From Cristatella mucedo (taxonomy: Eukaryota; Bryozoa; Phylactolaemata; Cristatellidae), in assembly GCA_009760855.2 (NCBI GenBank), contig WPIO01000007.1, positions 6,932,501 through 6,996,500 of the forward strand: a stretch of 64,000 bases of DNA. Reading direction: 5' to 3'. The notes below the pieces were generated by a model. The model saw only the letters and a list, made by a program, of their open reading frames with translations, had not been told where the DNA came from and made no database searches. Below are positions 45,759 through 55,744 of the stretch, piece after piece. Both the position numbers and the translations under genes were made by a program. The stretch's first letter is position 1; every line of letters starts with the position of its first letter.

Positions 45759-46654
45759 GTATTCTTAGTTATACATTCATCTGCGTGTGGGGAAAATGTC
45801 GGGGGGATTCCTAGGGTTTACGGGGAATGTCGGGGGGGGGGGCAATGTCCAGGGGGAAAATGTCTTACAACCGTAGCATTCTATCAAAAATGACAGTTTC
45901 GGAAGGTTGATTGATCAGATTGAGGCGAAGAAGATATTTTCGCGTGGAGAGCATCGATGTCAAGGCTCTCTAGATATTTTGCTGTTCACAGATGATTTTA
46001 GATGCTGAGGGGCACAAGTTTTAGACTGAATGGGATCTGCATATCGTCAGATATGCACAATTTGGTAATAATATGGAATGACAGCATGCAGTTGTAGGAG
46101 AAAATTTGTTCGAGTGTGTTACCATTTATGTCAGTAGGGTTACACACATAAGCCATTAGAAAAATGAGTTACTCAGTGCTTAAAACTTGGTGTTGAAGCC
46201 TTCAGATAAGTTATCAAATGAACGTTAAAATCCCTCACAACGAGGAAATATCGATTTGCTTCACACAGAATTGAAATGAGATAAGAGAAATCTGAAATAA
46301 AGGAGGACTTGGTACCTGGTGGGCGATAGACTACTGCTACTAATGGAATCTTGCTGTCGAATACGTCTAATAGATTCGAAATACTGCTTCGAGAGACTGC
46401 GAACGGCTTGAAATTGAAAGATGAGCGTGTGATAATGGCAACCCCGCCACCAGTGTTGATTCGTCATGGGATCTGAAAGACGAAGAAGGAGCGTATTGCG
46501 GTTGCATCGTTAATGGTTGGGCATTTAACCAATTTTAGCCATTCTTAGTCTTGGCGAGCAGGTCAAGGACTTTTTGTGAAATAAGGTCGCTTAATAACAG
46601 GGATTTTTAGCTCATTGAGCGTAGATATCAAAGACAAGTGTTAAGTTGGGCCCG

Positions 46655-47590
46655 CGGTATTATAGCAGGCCTGATGACCGTTAAGTTAGAGAGATTCACA
46701 ACGACGCTAGAGGAAGATCGTGCTGTGTCGCTCGTGACAATGCTGCGAATACTAAACGAGGGGGCCTCCGGTCGTAACCCCGCGTTGGCCAACACGGCCC
46801 CCCCCCGCGCTTTCTATTGTTGAGCTTCCTTTTGATAATGCGTAATACACGGACCTTAGCAACAGCAATTGCACCTAGAAAATGTATATGAACGACGAGA
46901 AAAAAACGGTCATAGGTACGCATGATTATAACTAATAAGAAGGGTACCATAGCAACCGGCGAATCAAAGGCAGCCTCCGGTCGGAGAAGAGGTAGACCCA
47001 GCTCCTGGCAGTGAGCATTTAGATGTCCATGGACGCGTAATTTATAACGCACTGTGGTCAAATAGCAAACTGATAGGCTTTAGAAAGGTCTTCACTTTAC
47101 TGGTTTCCGTGTACGATATTCACAAGAACTTCGATTTTAATCTGAGAACTCTGTAACCACAAGAGACGTTAGTAGCGCCTGGTGTCGGGAGGTGGGAAGG
47201 ATCTATGGAGCGCTGCACCTGCATTTCAATCATCAAGGACAGCCGACCTCAAGTTGGATTAATAAACTGAACTTTTGATATTCTCCGGTACCCACCCACC
47301 CGGGCCGGGGGGGGGGCTTGTATGCAGCCGCAATGACGTATCCACTAGAGCTGCAGACGCCGATAAATTCGTGAATTAGTAAAACACAACTGCACTCAAA
47401 CTGCAGTGTGCATTACTTATTCTATTTATTCCTATGCGCATTCCTATGCGTACATATGCATCTACATATACGGATAGGCTCAGCATATGCACAGGTATTC
47501 GTACGATCGTCGATGTATTCGTACGATCGTCACTTGCTAGCCACTGTAAAACCTAGTGTGACATGGACAATGGATCTGCATTGTCCATGT
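46655..47590. other. No gene seen
   Basis: C run at about 46800, G run at about 47307, and a short tandem ttcgtacgatcgtc duplication at about 47498-47531. No coding signal. Confidence 0.5.
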
Positions 47591-47594
47591 CACT

Positions 47595-48560
47595 TTCATG
47601 TTCTAAAACGACCTTTCACTTCACGACCACATCAGCTTGACAGTAATGTCTGCCAGCTTTCAACTACTTAACCTTGCAAAAATTTGGGCCCGTTAAGACA
47701 TCAAAACCATCCACATCAAAGGTGGCTCGGGCGTTAGTGACGTCGTCTTGACTTCTATAACTCACTGCTTATTAGTATACCGGCCTGTGCTCTCAGGCGC
47801 TTTCAGCGGCAGATAGGCTGGTCTCTCGTGAGCTTTGCAGCGACCACATCACACCATGTCTCGCCGATGTGCACAGGCACCCAATCAAGCAGTGCATCGA
47901 CTTTTAGGTTATGCCACTCACTTTTAGGTCCCTCCATTCTCTAGCCTCAGCTGCTCCTATCAGAGCTACTCCTCAGCTATGCGTCGTACCACGTGCTTTT
48001 CTGACTCAAGTCATTTAGCTGTTCCTTGAACGAACCTCACATCCTTTGGAAACCATGCCTTTAGTTCCTATGCTTCCAAAGCCTTGAACTCACTCAGGAC
48101 CGATGTCACGACACCCCCTCCCGATTTGACGACATTCGGAAAGAAGCTATAAACGCAGCTGTTTCTCGTAGCATTTTTGGGGTTCTAATGATTTGTCCTT
48201 TGCGTGCTTACGCACGCTGACACGGCCCACGTCACCATTGACCCCGTATTATGCACGTAGACACTGCATTTTACAAATAAAAAAATAAATAAAATACTGG
48301 CTGATTAACCAGCCTCTTTTGTATAGCGACAGAAGAACCTTTACGGCTACCGCCACCGCTTGCAGTGGCGATAAAGGATCGCCCACCGCAGGATTCGAAA
48401 CCACGACCTCGGGGCCGATGTCGTGAAAAGTAGCCGCCTTACCTAGTGAGCCATTACAAGTGTACGGTCATGCTTCTTGTACTGCATATGTAAAGTGCCT
48501 AGAATAAAATTAGGTTCTCCGACGATTCCATAAAAACCTATTACCATTATTATTCGTATA
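47595..48560 (+). mobile_element. L2-like family A fragment (A15), split by a SINE
   Basis: Starts at the block equivalent to LDDHISSTVKSAYFQLHN (cgaccacatcagcttgacag), runs through a decayed C-terminal domain and 3' UTR to 48274, then resumes after SINE S3 at 48466 with the stem-loop remnant (gtaaagtgcctagaataaaa) and an ATTACCATTATTATTC tail. Confidence 0.75.
48275..48465 (-). mobile_element. tRNA-derived SINE, family S (S3), inserted in an L2 3' UTR
   Basis: Tail aaataaaaaaataaataaaa, then ctgattaaccagcctctttt, cgcttgcagtggcgataaag, then ggattcgaaaccacgacctc (B box GGTTTCGAATCC on the minus strand) and taccta..gagccat at the 5' end. It splits the L2 copy A15. TTACAA flanks both sides as a short candidate duplication. 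Confidence 0.8.
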
Positions 48561-48754
48561 TAATTATACAGAGTATTTTCGTTGGTACCTTTGCATTTGC
48601 GTATATGAGCCCGATGGCAGTTACCCGCGGTACCAAATTTCCGCAAGTAGAATCGCAATTAATTATTTATTTTGCGGATAGCGGCTCTAAAAAATATAGC
48701 CTTTCGAAGTCGAAAACGCCGTTGATATAATTCAGGAATAGAATCGTCAGAATC

Positions 48755-49105
48755 ATGTCGAAGCAAACTGAAGAACTATGTGTGCAAGAGCTCAATGAAA
48801 GGATGCACGCTATGGTTGGCTATAATGACGGTATAAAAGATGTCAGCAACGATTTTCTTAGCAACGCAATGGAACCGGTGTGCAAGTTCTTGGAAAAGTT
48901 TCCTGGCTGCTCGGGGCGTGCAGATACGCTCTGTGGGGTGCCCGAAGAAGACACCGGCGGTTGTCCCAAATCGGCCATCAATCTTGAGCTATTTCTTGAA
49001 AAAATAGGCTCAATTTTTGCGATCGAACCCTGGGTCTTTGCCCTGGATCTGGTCAGCTGCAACGCACTTGCACAATTGTTTTCGAAATCACTGTATTGCT
49101 GCTGA
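48755..49105 (+). CDS. Hypothetical 116-residue protein, single open exon
   Basis: An uninterrupted frame begins MSKQTEELCVQELNERMH with A at -3 of the start codon. It is acidic in its first half, contains several cysteines, has alternating charged and hydrophobic residues that suggest helices, and ends SLYCC before TGA. I recognise no family. No good splice donor lies inside the frame, so it would be an intronless gene or a retrocopy. An AT-rich stretch with a TATA-like tgatataatt lies about 25 bases upstream. A 150-codon antisense frame (48820-49272) overlaps it, so at most one is likely real. I prefer this one because its composition is more protein-like. It follows an L2/SINE composite that ends at about 48560. 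It may be a chance frame. Confidence 0.35.
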   Translation: MSKQTEELCVQELNERMHAMVGYNDGIKDVSNDFLSNAMEPVCKFLEKFPGCSGRADTLCGVPEEDTGGCPKSAINLELFLEKIGSIFAIEPWVFALDLVSCNALAQLFSKSLYCC

Positions 49106-49141
49106 CAAATAGAACTCGACGAGCCCAAAATGTTAAGCCTT

Positions 49142-49213
49142 ATTTGCATATAATTTGGACCAATATTCAAGTAGTTGTCGCAGTCCACGCTCACCCAGGT
49201 TACCATGGTAACC
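49142..49213. promoter_or_regulatory. Octamer, CCAAT and palindromic X-box-like motif cluster
   Basis: ATTTGCAT at 49142-49149, CCAAT at 49160-49164 and the perfect 16-base palindrome GGTTACCATGGTAACC at 49198-49213 lie within 72 bases. The palindrome fits the RFX-factor X-box (GTTnCC..GGnAAC). It follows the ORF at 48755-49105, so its target gene is unclear. Motif matching is by eye. Confidence 0.35.
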
Positions 49214-49329
49214 CGAGTTATCGCCATCGAGCTCATATGCATTTGTATGTAAGTGTATATGTTTACCTCCATACATACACACAGGGTACATACACATGCA
49301 TATTTATAAAGATTGAATGATTAAAAATA

Positions 49330-49445
49330 TTGTTTAATCTTCTCGCTGACCAGTCCTAATGGCTTTGACACCGCTTGCAGTGGTATTTGCGAATGCCTGC
49401 TTCAGGATTCAAATTCGTCAATAAGTAGGCTTTGCACCTTGCAGC
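49330..49445 (-). mobile_element. Diverged tRNA-derived SINE, family S (S4)
   Basis: taatggctttgacaccgctt, gcagtggtatttgcgaatgc and ttcaggattcaaattcgtc align with the S3 body and B-box region but with many substitutions. Confidence 0.55.
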
Positions 49446-49449
49446 TTCT

Positions 49450-50985
49450 CTGGCCTCTCATTATCAATGCACTCGAATACTACCTAATTCATTGCGTAGG
49501 CATGTATACCAACTTATTAAAGTATTTTGGCCTTTCGTGAACGTTCTTTGGAAAATCACACTTCAAATAACATCACGGTCATTTTCTTGCGCAGGCCTGG
49601 TAACTGTGCAGGAGTTGATATAATTAAAATCTGCCTGATGACGTTGGTGGCGAAGCCCAATTTTGTAACGACAGCATGAGCTGCAAAGATTTTGGGTGCT
49701 GTTATAAGTGCTTCTCTTTCAGTGACGGCAGCCGCGGCACAGCGCTCCAAATCCGGCCGCTGTGGGGGTGGTCAGCTTTGCGACAGCGGACGGAAGCTGT
49801 GCTTGAGAAGGAGACATGTGGCGGCCTAAAAATCCTTAGGGCACTGTTCGCTAGTGATTGCGATTTAAGAGCCTAAGACTAAGAAGCTCTCCCTTCTAAG
49901 CGGCGTCGCTTTTCCTTTTTTGTGTATCGATTTCGCTGCTCGTGAGAACTTTGCATAGTTGGGATATCGCCGTTTATTTGTGCTAAAGCGTTCTAGTCCC
50001 AATGTACCACAACTAACCGGAGTCCTAGTTTACTATACACGGTACGCTCAGGCGTATACATACGAAATATGTAAGAAGCTCTCAAGAGCTTACTTCACGC
50101 CTTCTTATTGATGGCAAATTGTCATATTGTACCCATATTTTTGCATCGATTGAGAGTTATTTTTAAATACATAGCTTAAGGTCACGCTGTACGGAAAGCT
50201 GTAGCAAATTTAATTGGCGAACATGTGTGCATGCATGCCAGAACTGTGATGGAATAAAGCAGGCAAGAAGATATGCTACTCACGAAACGTCGGCTCCCTC
50301 AGCACAACGTTCAAGGAGCCTGCAAGGCCGCCCATACCTTACCAGCAAGTCATAGACGGCTCCCTAAGCACAAATAATCAGCCCAGTTTTTCTTGGGCAG
50401 GTTTGGTGTTAAAGACAAACTCGATTGCGGATGATTTTCACGATCATTGTGGTCAACTCATCCCAGTGGAAAACGAAAGAGCTAGAGATCTGCAAAATTC
50501 CTCCACGCTAGCCCGAACTGCGCGAGTCTCTATTGCCTGTCAAGGTGCGGCGATTATGTAGTAGGTAGATGAATGGATGAGATACGCGAGGGACAAATGG
50601 GAAGCGATTGTCGCCAGCCGTCGGTCGTCATCAAACGGTGGCTCGAAGCCTCTCTTGCTTCGAGCAGACGCAGGTCGTGCGTTAATGGCGTTATCTGCTT
50701 ACTGCCGAGCACCCGACGATCAATCGCTTGTCATCATTAAGCATTTTCCACGTAAAGAGCCCCTTGAGGAGCTCCGTGTTTCTAGGTTGACTACTTCGGC
50801 CTGACCTAAAGCTCCTACTCAGATGGACGCGTAGGATTGCGCTCGCTAACCGACCATTACGTCGTTCTGGAGCTTAAAAAAGATTGCGATCAAATCCATA
50901 TATCACTCATGTCTAATCTCGTGGGCTGCGTTAAGAAAACTGAATTATCCATTCCAAAAATGTGCCTCAGATATTGCTACAATTA
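49450..50985. other. No gene seen
   Basis: Unique sequence. Short frames only, none recognised. Confidence 0.5.
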
Positions 50986-50986
50986 C

Positions 50987-51132
<146 letters not shown>

Positions 51133-51134
51133 AC

Positions 51135-51875
51135 ATATATATAAGTTAAGGCGTTAAGTGAGAAAGTGTTTCGAAATAATCTCTACTGAATCTTTCTTGG
51201 GGCTCCCATTAATTTGCAAAAGCTTCTTTACACATTCTAGGAGCTGCAATTTCTGGCTTCCTTCACCCTCCTATATTACAGAGGTAGCGGGATATTGGCA
51301 GTCGGCGTGCAGATTGTCACCAATTGTACTGTAAGGAGTACATTAATCTAAACGCAAATCCTAGAAATTCACGATACTTGGCAAACGCTCTACATCCTAT
51401 GGGCCAGTCGAAAGTCATCCAATATACGTGCAGGTACGCGCGAAGCCATTGTGCTTAGACTCGGTTAATTTAGGCGTCAGATGTCATTATCATTTCTAGG
51501 ACTCATTTTTCCGCTGCCTGTGCATACAGACCCTGGTGTCGCTTAGTCAAACACGGCCAGTTGCTTTCTACTGAGCAGTTGGCCTCGAAACGAATCCTCC
51601 GACGACTTGCTTACTTAAACGCTTGCAATCCGACGACAGCAAGGAATGAGGAAGCGTAACTCAGCAGCGAGACCACTTTCACCACCCCTCCCCATCGTAA
51701 CATCTTTCGTAATTTCAGTTGGACCTCTCGCTGCGGCTGAGCAGTAGTGACGGAAGGATTAGCAGTTGTACTTCCTTCGCGTCAGCGAACGCAGTGAGTA
51801 AAGGAAGAAACGTCGCGCCGTTCTCAGCAGCCGATTCAAGGACGCTGCTTGTAGGATGTCCTGGCCAGCCTAGCT
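51135..51875. other. No gene seen
   Basis: Unique sequence leading into the CpG block. Confidence 0.5.
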
Positions 51876-51879
51876 AAGA

Positions 51880-52400
51880 GGCATAACGAAATAAAGAGCC
51901 CTCGTCCAACGAGGCCGCGAGCTAGCGAAAGCCTCTGCTGGCGCATGCACGCACAACGGTGCTCGGCAGCCGATCGAACGCTGAAGCGTCCCCCTCCAGT
52001 CAGCGCCAGTCGACGCCCGCCATTCGCTAGCCAATGCAGGCTCAGCGGAGCAGCAGCTTCAGCCGGAGCAGCTCGCTGCGCGCAGCTCGCGCGGACGCGC
52101 CGGCCACGCGACTTCAGCCAGTCGCTTTCCCACGGGAAGTAGCAGGCGTCGAAGGCAGCGATCCAGCAGCTCGGAGGGCCAGCGGAAGGGGCGCCAAGGT
52201 ACGACGACGAGGCGACGCCGCTAGCGAGACTCCTTGCGAGAAGGAGCGCGAGGGCGCAGAGGAGCCGCCACCGGAGGAGCAGGGCAGCCGCTTCGCTGAG
52301 CTCGGAGCTTCCAGCGCTCGGCGAGCGCCTTTCCCCCCCCCCCCGTCGACCTCCAGCACGTTTCCGAGGTGTCGGAGTGGGCCCTCTCGCGAGTTTTAGC
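51880..52400. other. CpG-dense block, no recognised gene
   Basis: Very GC-rich with frequent CG dinucleotides. Open frames exist on both strands (for example 51836-52402 minus), but the peptides are Ala/Arg/Ser-rich as GC-rich chance frames are. It could be a promoter-type CpG cluster. A C run lies at about 52331. Confidence 0.4.
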
Positions 52401-52404
52401 ACCT

Positions 52405-53220
52405 CGGCGGGTTTAACTAGAGACCGGATCTACTTCGCAAAGCCGTGTAAAATCAGTCAGCTTGAGACTAAATAGCGTATTAGAATTCTTCAGTTCTGCT
52501 TTATAGACATAATAGGCTGTAAAAAACATTTTAGCTATCGACCGGCGGCTTGGGCACTGCCGGCCGCGCCCACTACTTCCGGCGTACGTATCCTCCGAAT
52601 CCAGTCTCGAAATTCACTCGACGTTCCTCTCCACCAGAAGCAACAGCTCAAACCCCGCAATTGTTGGGTTGTATTGCTCTGAAGACGATCTTGCTTTTTC
52701 CCGTTCCTGAAGTTACGATCAGTCTCGTCGAAATTTTCCACCAGCAGGCCGAACGCTGAACTTTATATTTTCTCACTAGTCTTCGAGCGCGTACCTGCAT
52801 CCTCTGACCCCGGATTAGGTTGCGTCTGCCAAGATACAGCTGAGGATGAGAATGACCCCGTTTTCTAGCAGCCGAGCAGCATTAGCGTCTGCGTCACCTG
52901 TGACCTGTGACCTGTGCGGGTCTTAATATCGCGACGCTACCGGGCACGAGGCTACATAATGTGGGTGAAACTGCTATCTCATTGCCGAATTACTTTACCG
53001 ACGGCACCTAAGTGATCAGCAGCTGTGTGACTGACCTGTACCGCATCCAGACGACAGGTGACATTCGATTTGTGTTCCACGATACTGATGAGCCAATGCA
53101 GTACACCCACTGGTATGTCAAAAAGAACGCACCGAGCGCCTGCCTAGCTAATCGGTCTCACAGCTCGCCACCCTGTCCCAGTAGCAAGGCGCTGCCGCTG
53201 CAATAGCACCCTGCTAATGT
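52405..53220. other. No gene recognised; weak frame
   Basis: The plus frame 53012-53206 (RIQTTGDIRFVFHDTDEPM) looks protein-like for about 30 residues but has no start, domain or splice support. Confidence 0.35.
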
Positions 53221-53221
53221 A

Positions 53222-53222
<1 letters not shown>

Positions 53223-53298
<76 letters not shown>

Positions 53299-53330
53299 CT
53301 CTTTCCCCTCTCTCTCTCTCTCTCTCTGTC
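53223..53330. repeat. (CT)n microsatellite
   Basis: Long CT run with one cgctctctttcccc interruption, followed by tctg-rich sequence to about 53385. It lies about 1 kb downstream of the GPCR stop codon. Confidence 0.95.
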
Positions 53331-53389
53331 CGTCTGCCTGCCTGCATGTCTGTCTTTCTGTGTGACTGCCGGTCTGTCTGTCCTTCTCA

Positions 53390-54371
53390 CTCGCTCATTG
53401 GTCTTTAGTCTTACCTTAGCTCCTTAGGCGACGGCTAGCAGAATTGCGACTTTACTTGCCGGCGGACTTTACGGCTTTCCTCGAGCGCATTGAATCGATT
53501 GTATTCGCCACCAATTTTTATTTCTGACGTACCTAGACTTATACAAAGATGAGGGTCTGGTAGCGCTATTATAAAGGAGTACAATTTTAAATGTTGCAGA
53601 CAGGACAGCTGGAAGCACCGTTCGCCATCGCCGATGCCCGAATGGGTCAAATGTCGCGGCGGCGGAAGAGCGTACACGACGCGTCGACCTGGATACAGCT
53701 AAATACAGACCCGCCTGTATCGCTGTCGACTCAATCGCCGCGACGCGACGGGAGACGCGAGGAGCGCGTTAGCTCTTAGGCGCTCAAAGCCGCTCGCGGA
53801 GCGCCTCTCGCCGATACGTGGCGGCTGCGACTAACGACCCGGGCCGGACTTCCGAAGGATTCCGGAGAATTCTGAGCGTGTTCCGGCGTCAACGTAAGCA
53901 ACTGAGCGAGACGCGCGCGTCGCGCGAGCTGCCGCCGGGTGACAGTTCGTGCGAGCCGAGCCGCCACGCAGCTTCAGATGGCGCGGCTGCGGCAGTCGCC
54001 TATGCACACACGGTGGCTCGGCCGGCCCGTAACGGCAGCAGCCGACGCGCGGCGAGACGCGCGTCGCCGCACTGGAGCGCTCGCGTACGGTAGAGAAGCG
54101 AACGCGTGCGCATCTAGCTCGAACGCCGCTTCCCGGGACGTCCTGCAAACAGAAAATACTTGCGTCGCTGTCTGCCGGTGGCTGCGCGGCACGGACCGCT
54201 CGCCTGGCCGGCCGGCATTTGGAGACTGCCGCCGGAGCGCCGCCGTTCCGAGCGCTGCCCGACTCTCGCCCGCCGCTCCAAAGCCTGGCCTCGGTATTGC
54301 CGAGACGCCGCCAGACTGCCGCAGGCCCGCTTCGGGTGCGGCAGAACGCTGCCGGTCGGCCGAGCGCTGGC
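53390..54371 (-). other. Presumed 3' UTR and downstream flank of the GPCR gene
   Basis: Follows the receptor stop codon on the minus strand. GC-rich to about 53620. A minus-strand AATAAA near 53515 is a candidate poly(A) signal. Long frames on both strands are GC-driven. Confidence 0.4.
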
Positions 54372-54722
54372 CTACGTCGAGGCGTTGGACGTGCGGCGGC
54401 TGACCTCCGATGACACGGTGGCTCCGTGTCCGTTGAGCACAGGCGATCGGCGCTGGCTGCCGTTCGGCTGCCGCCTCGGCTTCTGCAGATAGCGGCAGGT
54501 CAGGTAGTGGACGAACGCCTCGCGGAACTTCTTGGAGAACGCGCTGTACAGTAACGGATTGATGGCGCTGTTGGCGAACACCAGGGTCCGGGCGAACAGC
54601 GAGAACCAGACGCTGCCAAAGAGCCGTTCCTTGGGCATGAATGAGTTGTACACCACCCAGACTCGGTACGGCATCCAGAGGATGGCAAAAAGCAGCGTGA
54701 CGACCACCAGCATCTTCACGAT
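54372..54722 (-). CDS. TRHR: Last coding exon of a TRH-receptor-like class A GPCR (TM6, TM7, cytoplasmic tail)
   Basis: The minus strand encodes 116 residues and a stop. Residues 1-30 form the sixth membrane helix with the motif LLFAILWMPYR followed by VWVVYNSF. Residues 40-62 form the seventh helix with NSAINPLLY, the NPxxY motif of class A receptors. FSKKFREAF then gives helix 8, with a cysteine (residue 76) that could be palmitoylated, followed by a basic and Ser/Thr-rich tail suited to phosphorylation. The combination KML...WMPYR...VV.NSF...NSAINP is the signature I know from thyrotropin-releasing-hormone receptors, which signal from the plasma membrane, typically through Gq. The exon is preceded by a good acceptor (tttcttggcag, AG at 54724-54723), so the upstream open frame is intron. 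I recall that vertebrate TRHR genes also carry an intron just before TM6, which fits. Exons for TM1-5 should lie at higher coordinates and I did not find them. A possible poly(A) signal (AATAAA, minus) lies near 53515. A related neuropeptide receptor remains possible. Confidence 0.85.
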   Translation of the reverse strand: MVKMLVVVTLLFAILWMPYRVWVVYNSFMPKERLFGSVWFSLFARTLVFANSAINPLLYSAFSKKFREAFVHYLTCRYLQKPRRQPNGSQRRSPVLNGHGATVSSEVSRRTSNAST

Positions 54723-55479
54723 CTGCCAAGAAATGCGGCAGCGGTCCGGCCTGGCTGCAGGCAGCGAGCAGCCTTTGTCGCGCCGCCGACCGCCTGGCGG
54801 TTCGCAGCCCGTAACGACAGACGCCGATGCCGCTTCAGCGGCAACTCGACGAACCGGCTTAGTTTCCGGACAGCAGATGGCTGCCGCGGCGCCGGAAGTA
54901 GCGTTCCCGCGCCGCGAGGCCACCTATGGATGCATCCGAATCTTTGTCTGCGAAGCTATCGAGTCAAGTAAAGCTCCGAGGGCAAACGAGAGCAGCCTGG
55001 AGGACTTGGCTCGAGCAGCCCTTCTCACAAGCAAAGCGTCGCGGGTGCTCCGGAGCCGGTGCGCTGCTGACTACTAAGCTCCAGTCGAGACAGAGAGCTG
55101 CTCTGAAAGGCGCCAGCACCCCTAAACACGCAGGCAGGCAGGCAGGCAGAGGCTCTCGCACTGAAGGCAGACAGCAACACGGCTTCGACCCGCTGCTCGG
55201 CGCCGGCGGCGGGGCCGTCACGAGTATCGCGCCGTCACGAGTATCGCGCCGTCACCAGCATCTCGCTGTCACCAGCATCTCGCCGTCACGAGCGTCGCGC
55301 GCCGTCACGAGCCGTCACGTCTCGCCAGCTGCTCAGCGCGGACGAGCTCACTGGCGGTCGCCTCTCGCTGGCCGCACAGACAGATGGCTGCCAGCGACGG
55401 TCGCGAGACCCGACCGGCACTCGCGGCCAAGACAGGGGCAGAGCGCCGCCGCTGCACATGCGAGAGATGCTTTCTTACG
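54723..55479 (-). other. Presumed intron of the GPCR gene
   Basis: Upstream of the acceptor at 54723-54724. CpG-rich, containing the minisatellite at 55205 and then L2 copy B9. No TM1-5 coding sequence is recognisable. Confidence 0.5.
55205..55325. repeat. GCCGTCACGAGTATCGC-type minisatellite
   Basis: Six to seven imperfect units of about 16 bases (gccgtcacgagtatcgc, gtcaccagcatctcgc and similar). It is likely inside the first-upstream intron of the GPCR gene. Confidence 0.85.
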
Positions 55480-55742
55480 AAACGACATGTTCTCTCCTGC
55501 TGCCGACTGCGTCACGCCCTGTCAAGCGGTCCCGAGCTGCTACTTCCATGCTACTCAATTCCTCAGCTGCCTTACTGACTCATCTATGCTTCTCACTTTC
55601 TCTTTGTTTCGCGAAATGAAGTCTGCTGGCCGCGGATTTCGAACCGAAAGGCCGCATAGGCTTTGAGTTCGCTATAGAAAACTCTCCTGCGTGACATCCA
55701 CTCTGTCCTTAGTGGCTTTTTCGGAGTTAAAATACATTACTG
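55480..55742 (+). mobile_element. L2-like family B 3' end (B9)
   Basis: From acgacatgttctctcctgct through gagctgctacttccatgcta and the cgaaaggccgcataggcttt block to ggagttaaaatacattactg. It lies in CpG-rich DNA upstream of the GPCR exon, probably within that gene's intron. Confidence 0.75.
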
Positions 55743-55744
55743 AG

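Larger units (their letters stand above)
45134..45873. mobile_element. TIR element with GACATTTCCC sub-terminal arrays, telomere-like and (TA)n core
   Basis: The left end GGGGTACGGACATTTCCC is followed by further ATTTCCC units. The right end, inverted, reads CGGTTGTAAGACATTTTCCC with similar units. TAGCATTC flanks both sides (45126-45133 and 45874-45881), an 8-base duplication, the length made by hAT transposases among others. Inside are a TTTAGGG-type tract (45211-45291), a GCC-rich block (45480-45600) and a TA microsatellite (45676-45757). No transposase frame exists, so it is non-autonomous. The superfamily is unassigned. Confidence 0.7.
42010..46650 (-). mobile_element. Nearly full-length, dead L2-like family A element (A14) with nested insertions
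   Basis: Read on the minus strand from 46650: an endonuclease start (SLLLSDLISQKVLDLLAKTK), a decayed VAGLPLSHAHLSISS segment, LDIDALHAKISSSPQSD near 45930, then an interruption (about 44560-45885). It resumes with HTVRPRPDG, SALTVY.QAYEEYCRSYQLI and AKAESSFYKK, the pre-RT block ITIHTDPIP..LLLQCID, LPFPSKTLEPVMADQLNSY, FQSGFRA, LLVLLDLSGAFDTIDHQ, a changed catalytic block FHFHADETQLYF (YADD to HADE), the C-terminal domain and a perfect stem-loop and ATT tail at 42010-42080. A roughly 55-base tandem duplication lies in the linker at 44456-44545. It is the only copy here showing endonuclease, linker, RT and 3' end together. Confidence 0.85.

Noticed and set aside
48820..49272. 150-codon antisense frame over the hypothetical ORF
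   Set aside because: It competes with the more protein-like plus frame and has low-information composition.
51836..52402. 188-codon minus frame in a CpG block
   Set aside because: Ala/Arg/Leu/Ser-rich, overlapped by equally long frames on the other strand, and no recognised domain or splice support.
53974..54729. Long 251-codon minus frame overlapping the GPCR exon
   Set aside because: It is an alternate frame of the receptor exon and GC-rich flank with Arg/Ala-rich composition; the receptor frame explains the sequence.
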